Under the pieces are notes generated by a model that was not told the DNA's origin, made no database searches, and saw only the letters and a program-made list of their open reading frames with translations. Positions 38,842 to 47,194 of a stretch of DNA of 64,000 nucleotides are shown piece by piece. The stretch is from Arthrospiribacter ruber (lineage in GTDB: Bacteria; Bacteroidota; Bacteroidia; Cytophagales; Cyclobacteriaceae): assembly GCF_019343195.1 (NCBI RefSeq), contig NZ_RPHB01000006.1, forward strand, positions 186,001 through 250,000. Reading direction: 5' to 3'. The position numbers were made by a program, and so were the translations under genes. Numbering within the stretch: position 1 is the first letter of the stretch; every line of letters starts with the position of its first letter.

Positions 38842-38954
38842 GCTTTAGAAATTTTGAACCACAACCTCCCCTGAAAATTGTTAAAAGAAACAAAAGGGAA
38901 AAATTCAATATTTGAACTGATTGCTGTAAACTACCGCAACAAAGCTTTAAATTT

Positions 38955-38989
38955 TGTCTTAAGTCTTGTGTCTTGAATCTTAAGTCTGA
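38955..38989 (+). repeat. Short 7-bp tandem repeat (about five units)
   Basis: Five consecutive heptamers TGTCTTA, AGTCTTG, TGTCTTG, AATCTTA, AGTCTGA lie between the PQQ dehydrogenase and the convergent ypdA stop. The shared core is NRTCTTN. It resembles the longer heptamer array at 62366-62470. Confidence 0.6.
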
Positions 38990-39960
38990 TTTTTTCCCAA
39001 AATATGTTTCACAATCTGCTCGGCATGCACTATGGAATTCTCAATAAAAAATTCTCTGGTATTTAATCCACCACAGACTACCCCAGCCAAATAAACACCA
39101 GGCACATTGGACTCCTGATTGGTCTGATCGTAGCAGGGCTGACGCTTTTCATCCAGACTTAACTCTACACCCAACTGATCCAAAAGGGCAAAATTGGGCA
39201 CATAACCGGTCATGGCCAGGACAAAGTCATTTTCAATTGTAACATCCCCTTCCGGTGTATTGATCACCACTTCATTTTCCCTGATTTCTTTGACCAAAGA
39301 ATTGGTAAAAGCCTTGATTGAGCCTTCTTTGATACGGTTTTCTATATCAGGCTTGACCCAGTACTTAACTTTGGGATCCACACCTTCATCCTTCAATACC
39401 ATGGTTACATCTGCACCCTTTCGCCAAGTTTCCAAAGCTACATCTACTCCTGAATTGGCTCCGCCCACAACCAGTATTTTCTGGCCAATGTAGGGCCAGG
39501 GCTCTTTGTAATAATGAGTGACTTTTGGCAGATCTTCCCCTGGTACATTCATCAGGTTGGGAAGGTCATAAAACCCCGTAGATAAGATCACATTCTTGGT
39601 CTGATAAGTATTTTTGGAGGTTTTAATTTTAAAAATCCCATTAGACTTCTCCAGGGTTTTCACCTCTTCGTACAGATTTACTTTTAGTTTCCAGGTTTTG
39701 GCTACCCTTCTATAATATTCCAGGGCCTCAGTACGGGTTGGCTTGTGGGAAACAGACATAAAAGGTATGCCTCCCATTTCAAGTTTTTCGGAGGTCGAGA
39801 AAAAAGTCATATTAAGCGGATAGTTGTAGAGTGAGTTTGTAAGCACACCTTTTTCTACAATGACGTAGTTCAGACCTGCCTTTTCACACTCAATACCGCA
39901 GGCTAAGCCAATCGGCCCACCGCCTACTATCAAAACATCTAAATCCTGGTATTTTTCCAT
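38980..39960 (-). CDS. ypdA: YpdA-family bacillithiol disulfide reductase
   Basis: A 326-residue FAD-dependent oxidoreductase with the low-molecular-weight thioredoxin reductase fold: FAD loop VGGGPIGLACG (12-22) and NADPH loop VVGGANSGVDVAL (near 165-177), but no CxxC redox pair, as is typical for YpdA and unlike TrxB. The motifs SLYNYPLNMTFFSTSEKLEMGG and REFFIENSIVHAEQI are YpdA-like. The known role of YpdA is to regenerate bacillithiol, so the organism probably uses that thiol. It is in a minus-strand group with the NRDE and OYE genes. Confidence 0.88.
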   Translation of the reverse strand: MEKYQDLDVLIVGGGPIGLACGIECEKAGLNYVIVEKGVLTNSLYNYPLNMTFFSTSEKLEMGGIPFMSVSHKPTRTEALEYYRRVAKTWKLKVNLYEEVKTLEKSNGIFKIKTSKNTYQTKNVILSTGFYDLPNLMNVPGEDLPKVTHYYKEPWPYIGQKILVVGGANSGVDVALETWRKGADVTMVLKDEGVDPKVKYWVKPDIENRIKEGSIKAFTNSLVKEIRENEVVINTPEGDVTIENDFVLAMTGYVPNFALLDQLGVELSLDEKRQPCYDQTNQESNVPGVYLAGVVCGGLNTREFFIENSIVHAEQIVKHILGKNQT

Positions 39961-39975
39961 GTTTAGCTAACAGGT

Positions 39976-40764
39976 TCAGCCGGCATTCTGTTCCACCTTG
40001 GAACGGATTTCAAAATCCAGCTTGGTATCCTGATGTATGCCTTTCACTTGGTCAAATACACGCTCCACCATCTCTACTTTCCCGCTGTGATCCCAAAGCA
40101 ATACCGTGCCATTGACGGTTCCATAATAGTTGCCTACATTGATAAATTGTGCGGAAAGCAGGATTTCCTGTTCGGGAGTAGCACCTGTATCCGGTAGCAA
40201 TTCCGGATCTTCTGTATCCTTGGATTGCTGTCCTTTCATCAAAGAGATCGGTTCGTAGACGTCCTTCTGAATATGAACAGAAAGGTTATTTTTTGCTTTT
40301 GTCAGCTTGCCCCAGGGGGTTTCAAGTACTGCATTACTCAATCCGTAAAGACCTGGCTCGAGTTTTTGAACTCCCGTCCCCGATTTATTGGAAAGATAAT
40401 AAAGGCTTCTTTCGTCCCCTACCAGCAAGTTGAAGCCCTCATATTGATCCATTTCAGCAGCGATATCCTTCAAATAGGCCTCAGGATCCAATTTTCCTTC
40501 CAAAAAATTCTTTACCAAGTCTCCTCTTGATTTTTCATATTTCCGGGGATTTTTCAGGTCCCGATAATTGGTAAGTGCTGCAAACCTCCCACTTGGGTGC
40601 ATGCCCAGCCAGGTTCCTCCAGCGCGAAGGTCTTTGCCCGCATAAATGCCGGATTCCCATTGATGAAGGGACTGCGAAGGCCTTTCAAAAAACTCGTCTC
40701 TATTGGCTACAAGGATCAACTTGTATTTCGGATGATTATTCCAGTTAAAAGCTAATAAACACAT
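39976..40764 (-). CDS. NRDE/TANGO2 family protein
   Basis: A 262-residue protein of the NRDE family. Cys2 follows the initiator Met (a position suited to an N-terminal nucleophile) and the NRDE motif is at 21-24 (VANRDEFF). GGTWLGMHPSGRFAALTNYRD (near 48-68) and GLSNAVLETPWGKL (near 145) are family features. Function in bacteria is not established; eukaryotic TANGO2 is linked to heme and lipid handling. It lies 15 bases before ypdA. Confidence 0.85.
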   Translation of the reverse strand: MCLLAFNWNNHPKYKLILVANRDEFFERPSQSLHQWESGIYAGKDLRAGGTWLGMHPSGRFAALTNYRDLKNPRKYEKSRGDLVKNFLEGKLDPEAYLKDIAAEMDQYEGFNLLVGDERSLYYLSNKSGTGVQKLEPGLYGLSNAVLETPWGKLTKAKNNLSVHIQKDVYEPISLMKGQQSKDTEDPELLPDTGATPEQEILLSAQFINVGNYYGTVNGTVLLWDHSGKVEMVERVFDQVKGIHQDTKLDFEIRSKVEQNAG

Positions 40765-40780
40765 GTTGCAAAATAGTGAA

Positions 40781-40803
40781 AAGGCCGAAATATTTCGGCC
40801 TTA
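40781..40803 (-). terminator. Hairpin between OYE gene and NRDE gene
   Basis: A perfect 22-base palindrome (AAGGCCGAAA and its complement, 40781-40802) lies 12 bases after the OYE stop on the minus strand. The T tail is weak on that strand, so termination may be partial. Confidence 0.6.
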
Positions 40804-40814
40804 ATCATTTAATT

Positions 40815-41918
40815 TCAAACTTTCTCTTCTTGATAGGTGGGGTAGTCCGTGTAGCCTTTTTCACCTTGAGTGTAAAAAGTATCCTGATCCCACTCGGCTA
40901 GTTCTGCGCCGGCTTCAAACCTCTCCACCAGATCCGGATTGGATATATATGGCTTACCGTATGCGACAGCATCTGCCAGTCCTTCCAAAATATATCTATT
41001 GCCTTCTTCCTGATCAAAATTTGCATTGATAATCAGAGTCCCTTTATAGACAGGTCTATATCTTTTGGCAATTTCCGGTTCAACAAAAGGCACTTCCGAT
41101 ACATCATTGAATGGCTCGGACAAATGAAGATAAGCCAGATCATACTCATTGAGCTTTTCAATGATATAATCGAATGTTGGTATGCTTTCCTCGTCCATTG
41201 TCATACCAAAAATACCATGAAGAGAGGGGTTCAACCTCAGCCCAATTCTGTTTTCGGGTATTTCCTGCTTGATGGCATCAATGATTTCAAATAATATCTT
41301 TGCCCTATTTTCTATGCTGCCTCCGTAGGCATCAGTTCTCACATTGGATGTCCTGCTAAAAAATTGATGCAACAAATAGCCATTGGACGAATGGATCTCT
41401 ACCCCATCAAAACCTGCTGCCCATGCATTTTTCGCGGCATTTCTGAAATCTAAAATGGTTTGCTGTATGTCTTCCAAAGTCATTTCCTTAGGAGTGACTG
41501 TTTCCTTGAATCCCTTGGGAGTATATGACTTTGCATTTGGGTTGATAGCAGATGGCGCATGGGGCAGATCACCACCATGGAAATCCGGATGGGAAATTCT
41601 GCCTACATGCCACAGCTGTATAAAAATCTTTCCACCTTCATCGTGTACTGCCTGAGTTACTTTCTTCCAGCCTTCTACTTGGGCTTCTGAGTAGATACCC
41701 GGTGTGAAAATATAGCCTACAGCTCTTTTGGATATCTGAGATCCTTCTGTGATGATCAATCCTGCAGAAGCCCTCTGCCTATAATATTCAGCATGTAAGT
41801 CAGTCGGAGCATTTTCAGGGTTGTCTGCCCTATTTCGTGTCATTGGTGCCATTACCACCCTGTTTTTCAGTTCTAAATCCCCTAAAGTGAGTGCTTGTAA
41901 CAATGGTTGTTTATTCAT
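40815..41918 (-). CDS. Old yellow enzyme family alkene reductase
   Basis: FMN-dependent NADPH oxidoreductase that reduces activated C=C bonds or nitro compounds. The protein begins KQPLLQALTLGDLELKNRVVMAPMTRNR and contains QLWHVGRISHPDF near 100, EIHSSNGYLLHQFFSRTSNVRTDAYGGSIENR near 180-212, all typical of the NemA/OPR group. The start is placed at 41918; an in-frame ATG at 41954 would add 12 residues that do not resemble the family. Physiological substrate unknown. Confidence 0.92.
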   Translation of the reverse strand: MNKQPLLQALTLGDLELKNRVVMAPMTRNRADNPENAPTDLHAEYYRQRASAGLIITEGSQISKRAVGYIFTPGIYSEAQVEGWKKVTQAVHDEGGKIFIQLWHVGRISHPDFHGGDLPHAPSAINPNAKSYTPKGFKETVTPKEMTLEDIQQTILDFRNAAKNAWAAGFDGVEIHSSNGYLLHQFFSRTSNVRTDAYGGSIENRAKILFEIIDAIKQEIPENRIGLRLNPSLHGIFGMTMDEESIPTFDYIIEKLNEYDLAYLHLSEPFNDVSEVPFVEPEIAKRYRPVYKGTLIINANFDQEEGNRYILEGLADAVAYGKPYISNPDLVERFEAGAELAEWDQDTFYTQGEKGYTDYPTYQEEKV

Positions 41919-42024
41919 AATAGTTGGTCTATTTAAAATTATATGTATAGTCAACTAATGAAAAAAGAGGATGGTTCAAATAAATTGCTTTAACACCTGA
42001 TAGTATCAGCATTTGATGAATCAA

Positions 42025-43119
42025 TTAAAAACCATCCCAGTCTTCTGGTGCTTCTGTAGGTAAAAAAGGCATTGGAAAGCCCGAGGCTTGTTGTAAGTAA
42101 TCCCTACAATCATTTGGCACTGTTGTTTGAGGGCGGAGATAAAACTCTAAATTATCCCTTCTAATATAAACTCTTAAAAGTTGAATGTCAGTAGCGAAAA
42201 AATACCCCAAAACCTGCTCTTCCGGCCTATTGAGATTGATGACATTTCCCCTAATATTAGCCGGAGGAGGATCAAATACAGAGCCTGTCAACCTAAGCTG
42301 CTGATCTGATAGTTTTAAAAACCTGTGAGCCTCAGCACTGACAGACATATGCTGTATATCTAGTCTGTATGTTTCTTTAAAGCGAAGCCCATTGTCCCTA
42401 ACATAGGCTATAGCCCTGCTTTGGTAATTTCCATTGAACTCCAAATCATCAATGGTATTGATATTGGCAGGACGGGGAGTGTCTTTATGAAAACACCTTG
42501 AGCAACAATCCTTGGGTGCAGGACACCTGGGGCATGTCGGGTGAGTTGGCGGCAGGGTATAAAGTTCTGGTTCGGTAATCAACACAAAATCTGATTCAAG
42601 CATTCTCCAATAATAAAAATTCTGTTGGTCTGCTGGGTCTTGAAAATGCCCTAATACCTGAACTCCGATTTCATCATTCATCGGGTCGGTAGATGCCGTC
42701 CTCACTGCATTATAGGTAACTGAATCCATCTTTGGGACCGGGTTAACCAATTCAGGTAAGGAAACCAAGCGCTCTCCGTTTGACAATTCGATATCTAAAT
42801 TGTAGGATCGGCCTACTTTGGTAGAAAATTCTGAAGAGCTCAGATAAGTCCCTGACATCTCACTTTCCAAAAATCTTTCAATGTTACCCAAATCATCTTT
42901 TACTAAAACCAAAGCTCCTCTGACCGGTAGGTTTCTACCGACATTGTCCAGACCATAAATTCCTGCCCTGGATAAGCGAATTTGCTGAACATGCGGCTCA
43001 CTGGTCAGGAAGGCTTCAATATTCAACAAGCCTTCAGGTTCCAAACTGGGAACTCCAAATGGGTCAATGCAACTGATAAAGACAATCAATAATGCTATTG
43101 CCGTTTTACTTGCTTTCAT
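42025..43119 (-). CDS. DUF4249 lipoprotein, paralog A
   Basis: A 364-residue predicted outer-membrane or periplasmic lipoprotein (signal ending at Cys17, IDPF follows). The sequence fits DUF4249: EGLLNIEAFLTSEPHVQQIRLSRAG near 30-53, LPVRGALVLVKDDLGN near 64, VGRSYNLDIELSNG near 102 and DNGLRFKETYRLDIQHMS near 240. It shares with its two paralogs the invariant block LTGSVFDPPPANIRGN (near 280). A cysteine cluster, C196-x2-C199-x5-CC-x2-C209, lies mid-protein. Function unknown; DUF4249 proteins usually sit beside TonB-dependent receptors, but none is here. Last gene of a four-gene unit. Confidence 0.85.
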   Translation of the reverse strand: MKASKTAIALLIVFISCIDPFGVPSLEPEGLLNIEAFLTSEPHVQQIRLSRAGIYGLDNVGRNLPVRGALVLVKDDLGNIERFLESEMSGTYLSSSEFSTKVGRSYNLDIELSNGERLVSLPELVNPVPKMDSVTYNAVRTASTDPMNDEIGVQVLGHFQDPADQQNFYYWRMLESDFVLITEPELYTLPPTHPTCPRCPAPKDCCSRCFHKDTPRPANINTIDDLEFNGNYQSRAIAYVRDNGLRFKETYRLDIQHMSVSAEAHRFLKLSDQQLRLTGSVFDPPPANIRGNVINLNRPEEQVLGYFFATDIQLLRVYIRRDNLEFYLRPQTTVPNDCRDYLQQASGFPMPFLPTEAPEDWDGF

Positions 43120-43146
43120 ACTGAATGAATCAAAAAAGATTTATGA

Positions 43147-44619
43147 TTAAAAAGCCTCCGGATCAAACTCCCAAAACTCTGTTCTTGGATTGATCAAGTA
43201 TGACCTTAAGAAATACAATAATCCGTCCTTACTGTAAGCACCTGTAATCCTGCCCCTGGCATCTCCTGTAAAGTTCTGTTTTCTGCCCCAATCCAAAATC
43301 TCCATATCCAGCTCCCAAATTTCCCGGGCATTGTTGTATAAGCCGATAAATACTTTATCGCCCATCACCAAGGCAAAACCTCCGGAATCAGTCGTATTCT
43401 CTATCATAGGAGAAGGATACCTGGATACAGTTTGCGATTGGGCTGTAAAGGGATTGTATTGAATAAGGTTATTGTCTCGATCAATCCAATAAAGATGATC
43501 ATTATACACAAAATGAACCATTCCCTTATCTACATTAGAAGGCAGATTGGGTCGGATTTCCCAGGCATTCGAAGCGGGGTCGTAGCGGTATACTTGTGAG
43601 CCCACTCCTATAGTCCCACCTGCGATGTAAAATTGGCCTTGAATTTCGTAGCCAAAGCCATCTGAGATATTGATAGGTGCCGGTGGCAGTTCCTTGTATT
43701 CCAACCCATCAAAATGCCAATAATTATCACTGGGGATTTGAGGTCCAAATATACTGGTCTGAAAAAACCCTCCTCCAAAATACCCTGTATGGGAGTCTGA
43801 TGCAGCCCTTTGCATTCTTGCCTCAAAGCCGGTTTTAACCCATTCTCCCTGTGCAAAGTTATATTCCCATATAAAATCAGTGGATTGGTTGCCACTATCT
43901 CTTCCCATTCCTGCAAAAAACCTTTCTCCTTGCTGGAAATAAATATTTTCCACAATTGACAGCCCCTCTAAAGCATTCGCATCCAACAGGTTGAATCTCC
44001 CCACTGCATACCTGAAGGGAGTTTCCACTTCCAATTCAATCCCTCTTGTTACTACTCTGATTTGCTCAGAAATACTCGAAGCGATGGGAGGCACAGTCAC
44101 ACGTACCTGAAACCCGAATATCACCTCTCTTACCTCCGCCTCTCTGTCTCCAAAAAACACCCTTGTATCATCCGCCAGATTGATTCCTGTAATGACAATC
44201 TCACCCCCACCAAACTGAACAAGAGGTTCATATCCCAATATGGCAGGATTCAATGTTTCAAAACTCAATGTATTAGCAAAAATCATTTCTCCTGCTCTGA
44301 CCACAAAAGCTTTAACAAAATAATTTCTCCCTAATTGCAGCCCACTCACTTCTCCGACAAACCTCCCTGGTCTTTCAGTTGCTCCAAGAGAAATGATGAT
44401 AGGGTCTAAGAAGCTCTCCTCTTCTGCAAAATAAAACCCATGATCCTCTACCGGGATATTTTCAAAAGCAATAATTCTACCTAGGACAACAGCACGCTCT
44501 CCACTGACATTGACTATTTCTTCCGTCAAAAGATTCAGCGTACCTACTTCTTCGATTTCACAGGAAAAAGTAAACAAAAGCAATGTCAGAAAAAGAATTT
44601 GTGTAAAACGTCCTTTCAT
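43147..44619 (-). CDS. IPT/TIG and Kelch-like beta-propeller lipoprotein
   Basis: A 490-residue lipoprotein when started at the Met encoded at 44619 (signal ending FTFSC, Cys20); an upstream frame to 44691 would overlap the previous gene and lacks a signal. Residues about 25-120 look like an Ig-like/fibronectin module, about 125-205 is an IPT/TIG-like domain (ILGYEPLVQFGGGEIVITG), and about 215-490 has Kelch-type repeats such as GQFYIAGGTIGVGSQVYRYDPASNAWE and GYFGGGFFQTS. It probably acts at the cell surface as a binding or scaffolding protein. It is enclosed by DUF4249 paralogs, which suggests a shared complex (inference). Confidence 0.8.
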   Translation of the reverse strand: MKGRFTQILFLTLLLFTFSCEIEEVGTLNLLTEEIVNVSGERAVVLGRIIAFENIPVEDHGFYFAEEESFLDPIIISLGATERPGRFVGEVSGLQLGRNYFVKAFVVRAGEMIFANTLSFETLNPAILGYEPLVQFGGGEIVITGINLADDTRVFFGDREAEVREVIFGFQVRVTVPPIASSISEQIRVVTRGIELEVETPFRYAVGRFNLLDANALEGLSIVENIYFQQGERFFAGMGRDSGNQSTDFIWEYNFAQGEWVKTGFEARMQRAASDSHTGYFGGGFFQTSIFGPQIPSDNYWHFDGLEYKELPPAPINISDGFGYEIQGQFYIAGGTIGVGSQVYRYDPASNAWEIRPNLPSNVDKGMVHFVYNDHLYWIDRDNNLIQYNPFTAQSQTVSRYPSPMIENTTDSGGFALVMGDKVFIGLYNNAREIWELDMEILDWGRKQNFTGDARGRITGAYSKDGLLYFLRSYLINPRTEFWEFDPEAF

Positions 44620-44635
44620 AAGCAACAATTTAAGG

Positions 44636-45736
44636 TTATCTGTTGGGATTCCAATCTGCCGGAGGAATCTGAGGATCATTTGGCCTGGCAATTCCTATTC
44701 CCACCACATAGGCCCTGCAGTCGGTCGGGAATAAGGTTTGAGGCCTAAACACAAACTCAAGCCTTTCTGGATGAATGTAGGTTTCCAATGAAATCTCATC
44801 AGAAGCAAAGAAATATCCCAATGGTGTATCTTCCGGATCATCCAAATTGATCAGATTCCCTCTGATATTGGCTGGGGGCGGATCAAATACACTACCTGTA
44901 AGTCCCACTTGTTGTCCTATCAATGTTAAATGCCTATAAGCATTTTGGGAAACAGAAAGATGCTGAATTTTTACTTTGTAAATTCCTTTGAACCTTAATC
45001 CATTGTCCCGGATATAGGCGATTGGTATATTTTGGTAAAGGCCATTGAAATCCGAATCTTCTGCTGTATTGACATTTGGTGGACTCGGTCTTTCGCTGAA
45101 ATAGCATATCCTACAGCACTCCAGAGGGTTTGGACAGCGGGGACATGTTGGGTGAAAAGGGCTGTTCAAATTCAATTCCGGTTCCGCTACCAATTGAAAA
45201 TCAGACGGAAGCATATTCCAGAAATAATAATTTTGCTGATCTGGAGGGTCTTGAAAATGGGCAAATATCCTCACCCCAACTTCATCTACAAATGAATTTT
45301 CAGAAGCCGTCCTAACCGCTATGTAGCTCAATGAATCCACCAAAGGAGCAGGAGCAACTGTTTCGGGCCGGGAAATAAAGCGACGGCCATCATTACGGAT
45401 TATTTCAAGATTGTAGGTTTTGCCTACTTCAGCCGCAAAATTTTCTTGGGTCAAGTAGACCCCTGCTGTGGATTCGGTCAACACCTCCACATTACCAAGA
45501 TTGTCTTTGATAAGAACCTTGGCTAAGGTCTCAGGTCGATTGAGCCCATTAAAATCAGGTGAAAACCTATCCGCTCGCGATAGACGGATGCGATGCACTT
45601 TTGGAATGGTTGTGATATACCCTTCTAATGCAAGGATAGGCTCAGGCCTTTCATTTTCGAAAGGAAAAACATCTATACAAGCATAAATCAAGAACAATGA
45701 AAACAGAATCAATATGTAGGACGAAAGCTTTTTCAT
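44636..45736 (-). CDS. DUF4249 lipoprotein, paralog B
   Basis: A 366-residue lipoprotein with signal ending IYAC (Cys20). The start is set at 45736 because this ATG shares a base with the upstream stop codon (TAATG), a coupling signal; an extra seven codons upstream are unlikely. It follows paralog C in plan: ALEGYITTIPKVHRIRLSRADRF, the pair QDPPDQQNYYFWNMLPSDF (near 160), a cysteine cluster HPTCPRCPNPLECCRIC and the invariant LTGSVFDPPPANIRGN. Function unknown. Confidence 0.85.
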   Translation of the reverse strand: MKKLSSYILILFSLFLIYACIDVFPFENERPEPILALEGYITTIPKVHRIRLSRADRFSPDFNGLNRPETLAKVLIKDNLGNVEVLTESTAGVYLTQENFAAEVGKTYNLEIIRNDGRRFISRPETVAPAPLVDSLSYIAVRTASENSFVDEVGVRIFAHFQDPPDQQNYYFWNMLPSDFQLVAEPELNLNSPFHPTCPRCPNPLECCRICYFSERPSPPNVNTAEDSDFNGLYQNIPIAYIRDNGLRFKGIYKVKIQHLSVSQNAYRHLTLIGQQVGLTGSVFDPPPANIRGNLINLDDPEDTPLGYFFASDEISLETYIHPERLEFVFRPQTLFPTDCRAYVVGIGIARPNDPQIPPADWNPNR

Positions 45737-46836
45737 TAGTCTCTTGGAGGATTCCAATCAGAAGGCGGTGTGGTCGGAACCAAAGGGGCCACATAACCTG
45801 TCCTAGGGTCTTGGTAAAGAAAATGTATGCAGCATCTGGGCACAATTGTTTGGGGTCTTCTAAAAAACTCCAATTTGCTTTTTTGAATGTAAACTTGAAC
45901 TTGTTCTATGTCCACTGCAAAAAACTGCCCCAATACCAACTCATCCGGATCATCCAAACTGATCATGTTTCCTCTAATATTCGCTGGTGGAGGGTCAAAA
46001 ACAGAGCCTGTCAACCTAAGTTGTTGATCTATTAATTGAAGATAACGCTGAGTTTCCTGGGTCACAGACATGTGCTGCAACTCTAATCTATAAGTATCTT
46101 TGAACCGTAAACCGTTATCCTCAACAAATGCTATAACCCTGCTTTGGTACAAACCATCAAATTCAGTGTCATCTACAGTAAAAATGTTTCCTGGTTTAGG
46201 AAGGTCTTTGTGGTAACAAATTTTTTCACAACATGGAGGACAGGGGGGAAGTCCAGCGGGACCACCACCAATATTTTCTAAATCCGGTTCTGCTATTAAC
46301 ACAAAATCTGATTCCATAGTCCTCCAAAAATAATAATTATCTTGTCCTTTGGGATCTTGAAAATGCCCCAATACCTGAACACCATAATCATCATTTAGCA
46401 GGTCAGTACTAGGTATTCTAACAGCCCTATAAGTTACTGAATCAAGCTTTGGTACTTCCCTTACCAACTCGGCTTTTGAAATGTAGCGTTTTTTATTTTG
46501 TGTAATAATTTCCAGATTATAGCTTCTCCCTGTTTCTGCGGCAAATATTTCTTCTGTAAGATACAGACCTCTCTGCTCCTGCTCCACCAATCTTGTCACC
46601 CTTCCCAGGTCATCTTTGATGAGCACTGTAGCCAAACCTTCAGGCCTATTTATCCCGATATAGTCAGGACCGAAGACTTCTGCCCTCCTCAATCTTATTT
46701 CTTGATGGCCGGGAATGGTTGTAATATATCCTTCAACAGCAAGTGCCTGCTCACCTAATTCTGCATTGAAGCCATAAGGGTCAATGCAAGTGCTCAAAAG
46801 CACAAGCAATACAAACGGAAAAAAAAATCTTTTCAT
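45736..46836 (-). CDS. DUF4249 lipoprotein, paralog C (first gene of unit)
   Basis: A 366-residue lipoprotein with signal ending LLSTC (Cys17). Same family and block order as paralogs A and B, including VEGYITTIPGHQEIRLRRAEVFG, QDPKGQDNYYFWRTMESDF and the invariant LTGSVFDPPPANIRGN. Its cysteine cluster is shortened to PPCPPCCEKICYH. It opens the unit; no consensus promoter was found in the 358-base region upstream. Function unknown. Confidence 0.85.
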   Translation of the reverse strand: MKRFFFPFVLLVLLSTCIDPYGFNAELGEQALAVEGYITTIPGHQEIRLRRAEVFGPDYIGINRPEGLATVLIKDDLGRVTRLVEQEQRGLYLTEEIFAAETGRSYNLEIITQNKKRYISKAELVREVPKLDSVTYRAVRIPSTDLLNDDYGVQVLGHFQDPKGQDNYYFWRTMESDFVLIAEPDLENIGGGPAGLPPCPPCCEKICYHKDLPKPGNIFTVDDTEFDGLYQSRVIAFVEDNGLRFKDTYRLELQHMSVTQETQRYLQLIDQQLRLTGSVFDPPPANIRGNMISLDDPDELVLGQFFAVDIEQVQVYIQKSKLEFFRRPQTIVPRCCIHFLYQDPRTGYVAPLVPTTPPSDWNPPRD

Positions 46837-46911
46837 CTAAACTAAGTCACTTCCGAAAAGCAATATAATTTTTTTACACACAAACTACCTCATCAAATCA
46901 AATAAATCACT

Positions 46912-47048
46912 GATTACCATACAATGTCCTTTGGATAAGACAACAAGTTGAATTTAAACTTTTCCAAAGTTGGATTAAAAGTAAAACAAACATTGTTTAC
47001 AAATCTGAACTTTGGAAAAGTTAAACTAAACGACATTGGATTACCATA
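46912..47048. mobile_element. MITE-like element with terminal inverted repeats and 10-bp direct repeats
   Basis: The direct repeat GATTACCATA is present at 46912-46921 and 47039-47048. The 117 bases between begin CAATGTCCTTTGG and end with the complement of CAATGTCGTTTAG (11 of 13 match). Inside, AACTTTTCCAAAGTT (46957-46971) is perfectly inverted at 47008-47022. There is no open frame. The layout is that of a short non-autonomous transposon with a target duplication. It occupies much of the gap (46837-47194) between paralog C and the BlaI-type gene. Confidence 0.6.
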
Positions 47049-47116
47049 TCTCATTAGCTTTTCAAAGTAATAAAAAATAGTTTGAAGGATCTCAAAATGT
47101 TAAAAATTACAATACA

Positions 47117-47132
47117 TACGAAAATAATCGTA
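47117..47132. promoter_or_regulatory. Operator 1 for BlaI-type repressor
   Basis: Inverted repeat TACGA-N6-TCGTA. It lies just upstream of the -33 element of the promoter for the repressor gene and matches operator 2 in both half-sites and spacing. Confidence 0.7.
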
Positions 47133-47138
47133 CAAATT

Positions 47139-47169
47139 CTTGCCTTAAAATATTCCTATGTTAACTTTG
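47139..47169 (+). promoter_or_regulatory. Promoter for BlaI/M56 operon
   Basis: CTTG at 47139-47142, 19-bp spacer, TAACTTTG at 47162-47169. The -7 element is a full match to TAnnTTTG. The promoter is flanked on both sides by the TACGA-N6-TCGTA operators. Confidence 0.65.
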
Positions 47170-47185
47170 TACGAAATAAATCGTA
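47170..47185. promoter_or_regulatory. Operator 2 for BlaI-type repressor
   Basis: Second TACGA-N6-TCGTA inverted repeat, 53 bp from the first, immediately after the -7 element and over the predicted transcription start, 10 bases before the start codon. A dimer bound here would block transcription. Confidence 0.72.
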
Positions 47186-47194
47186 TTAAAGATC

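Noticed and set aside
44620-44691. Longer start for the IPT/Kelch lipoprotein
   Set aside because: It overlaps the end of the upstream DUF4249 gene and hides the lipoprotein signal that begins at 44619.
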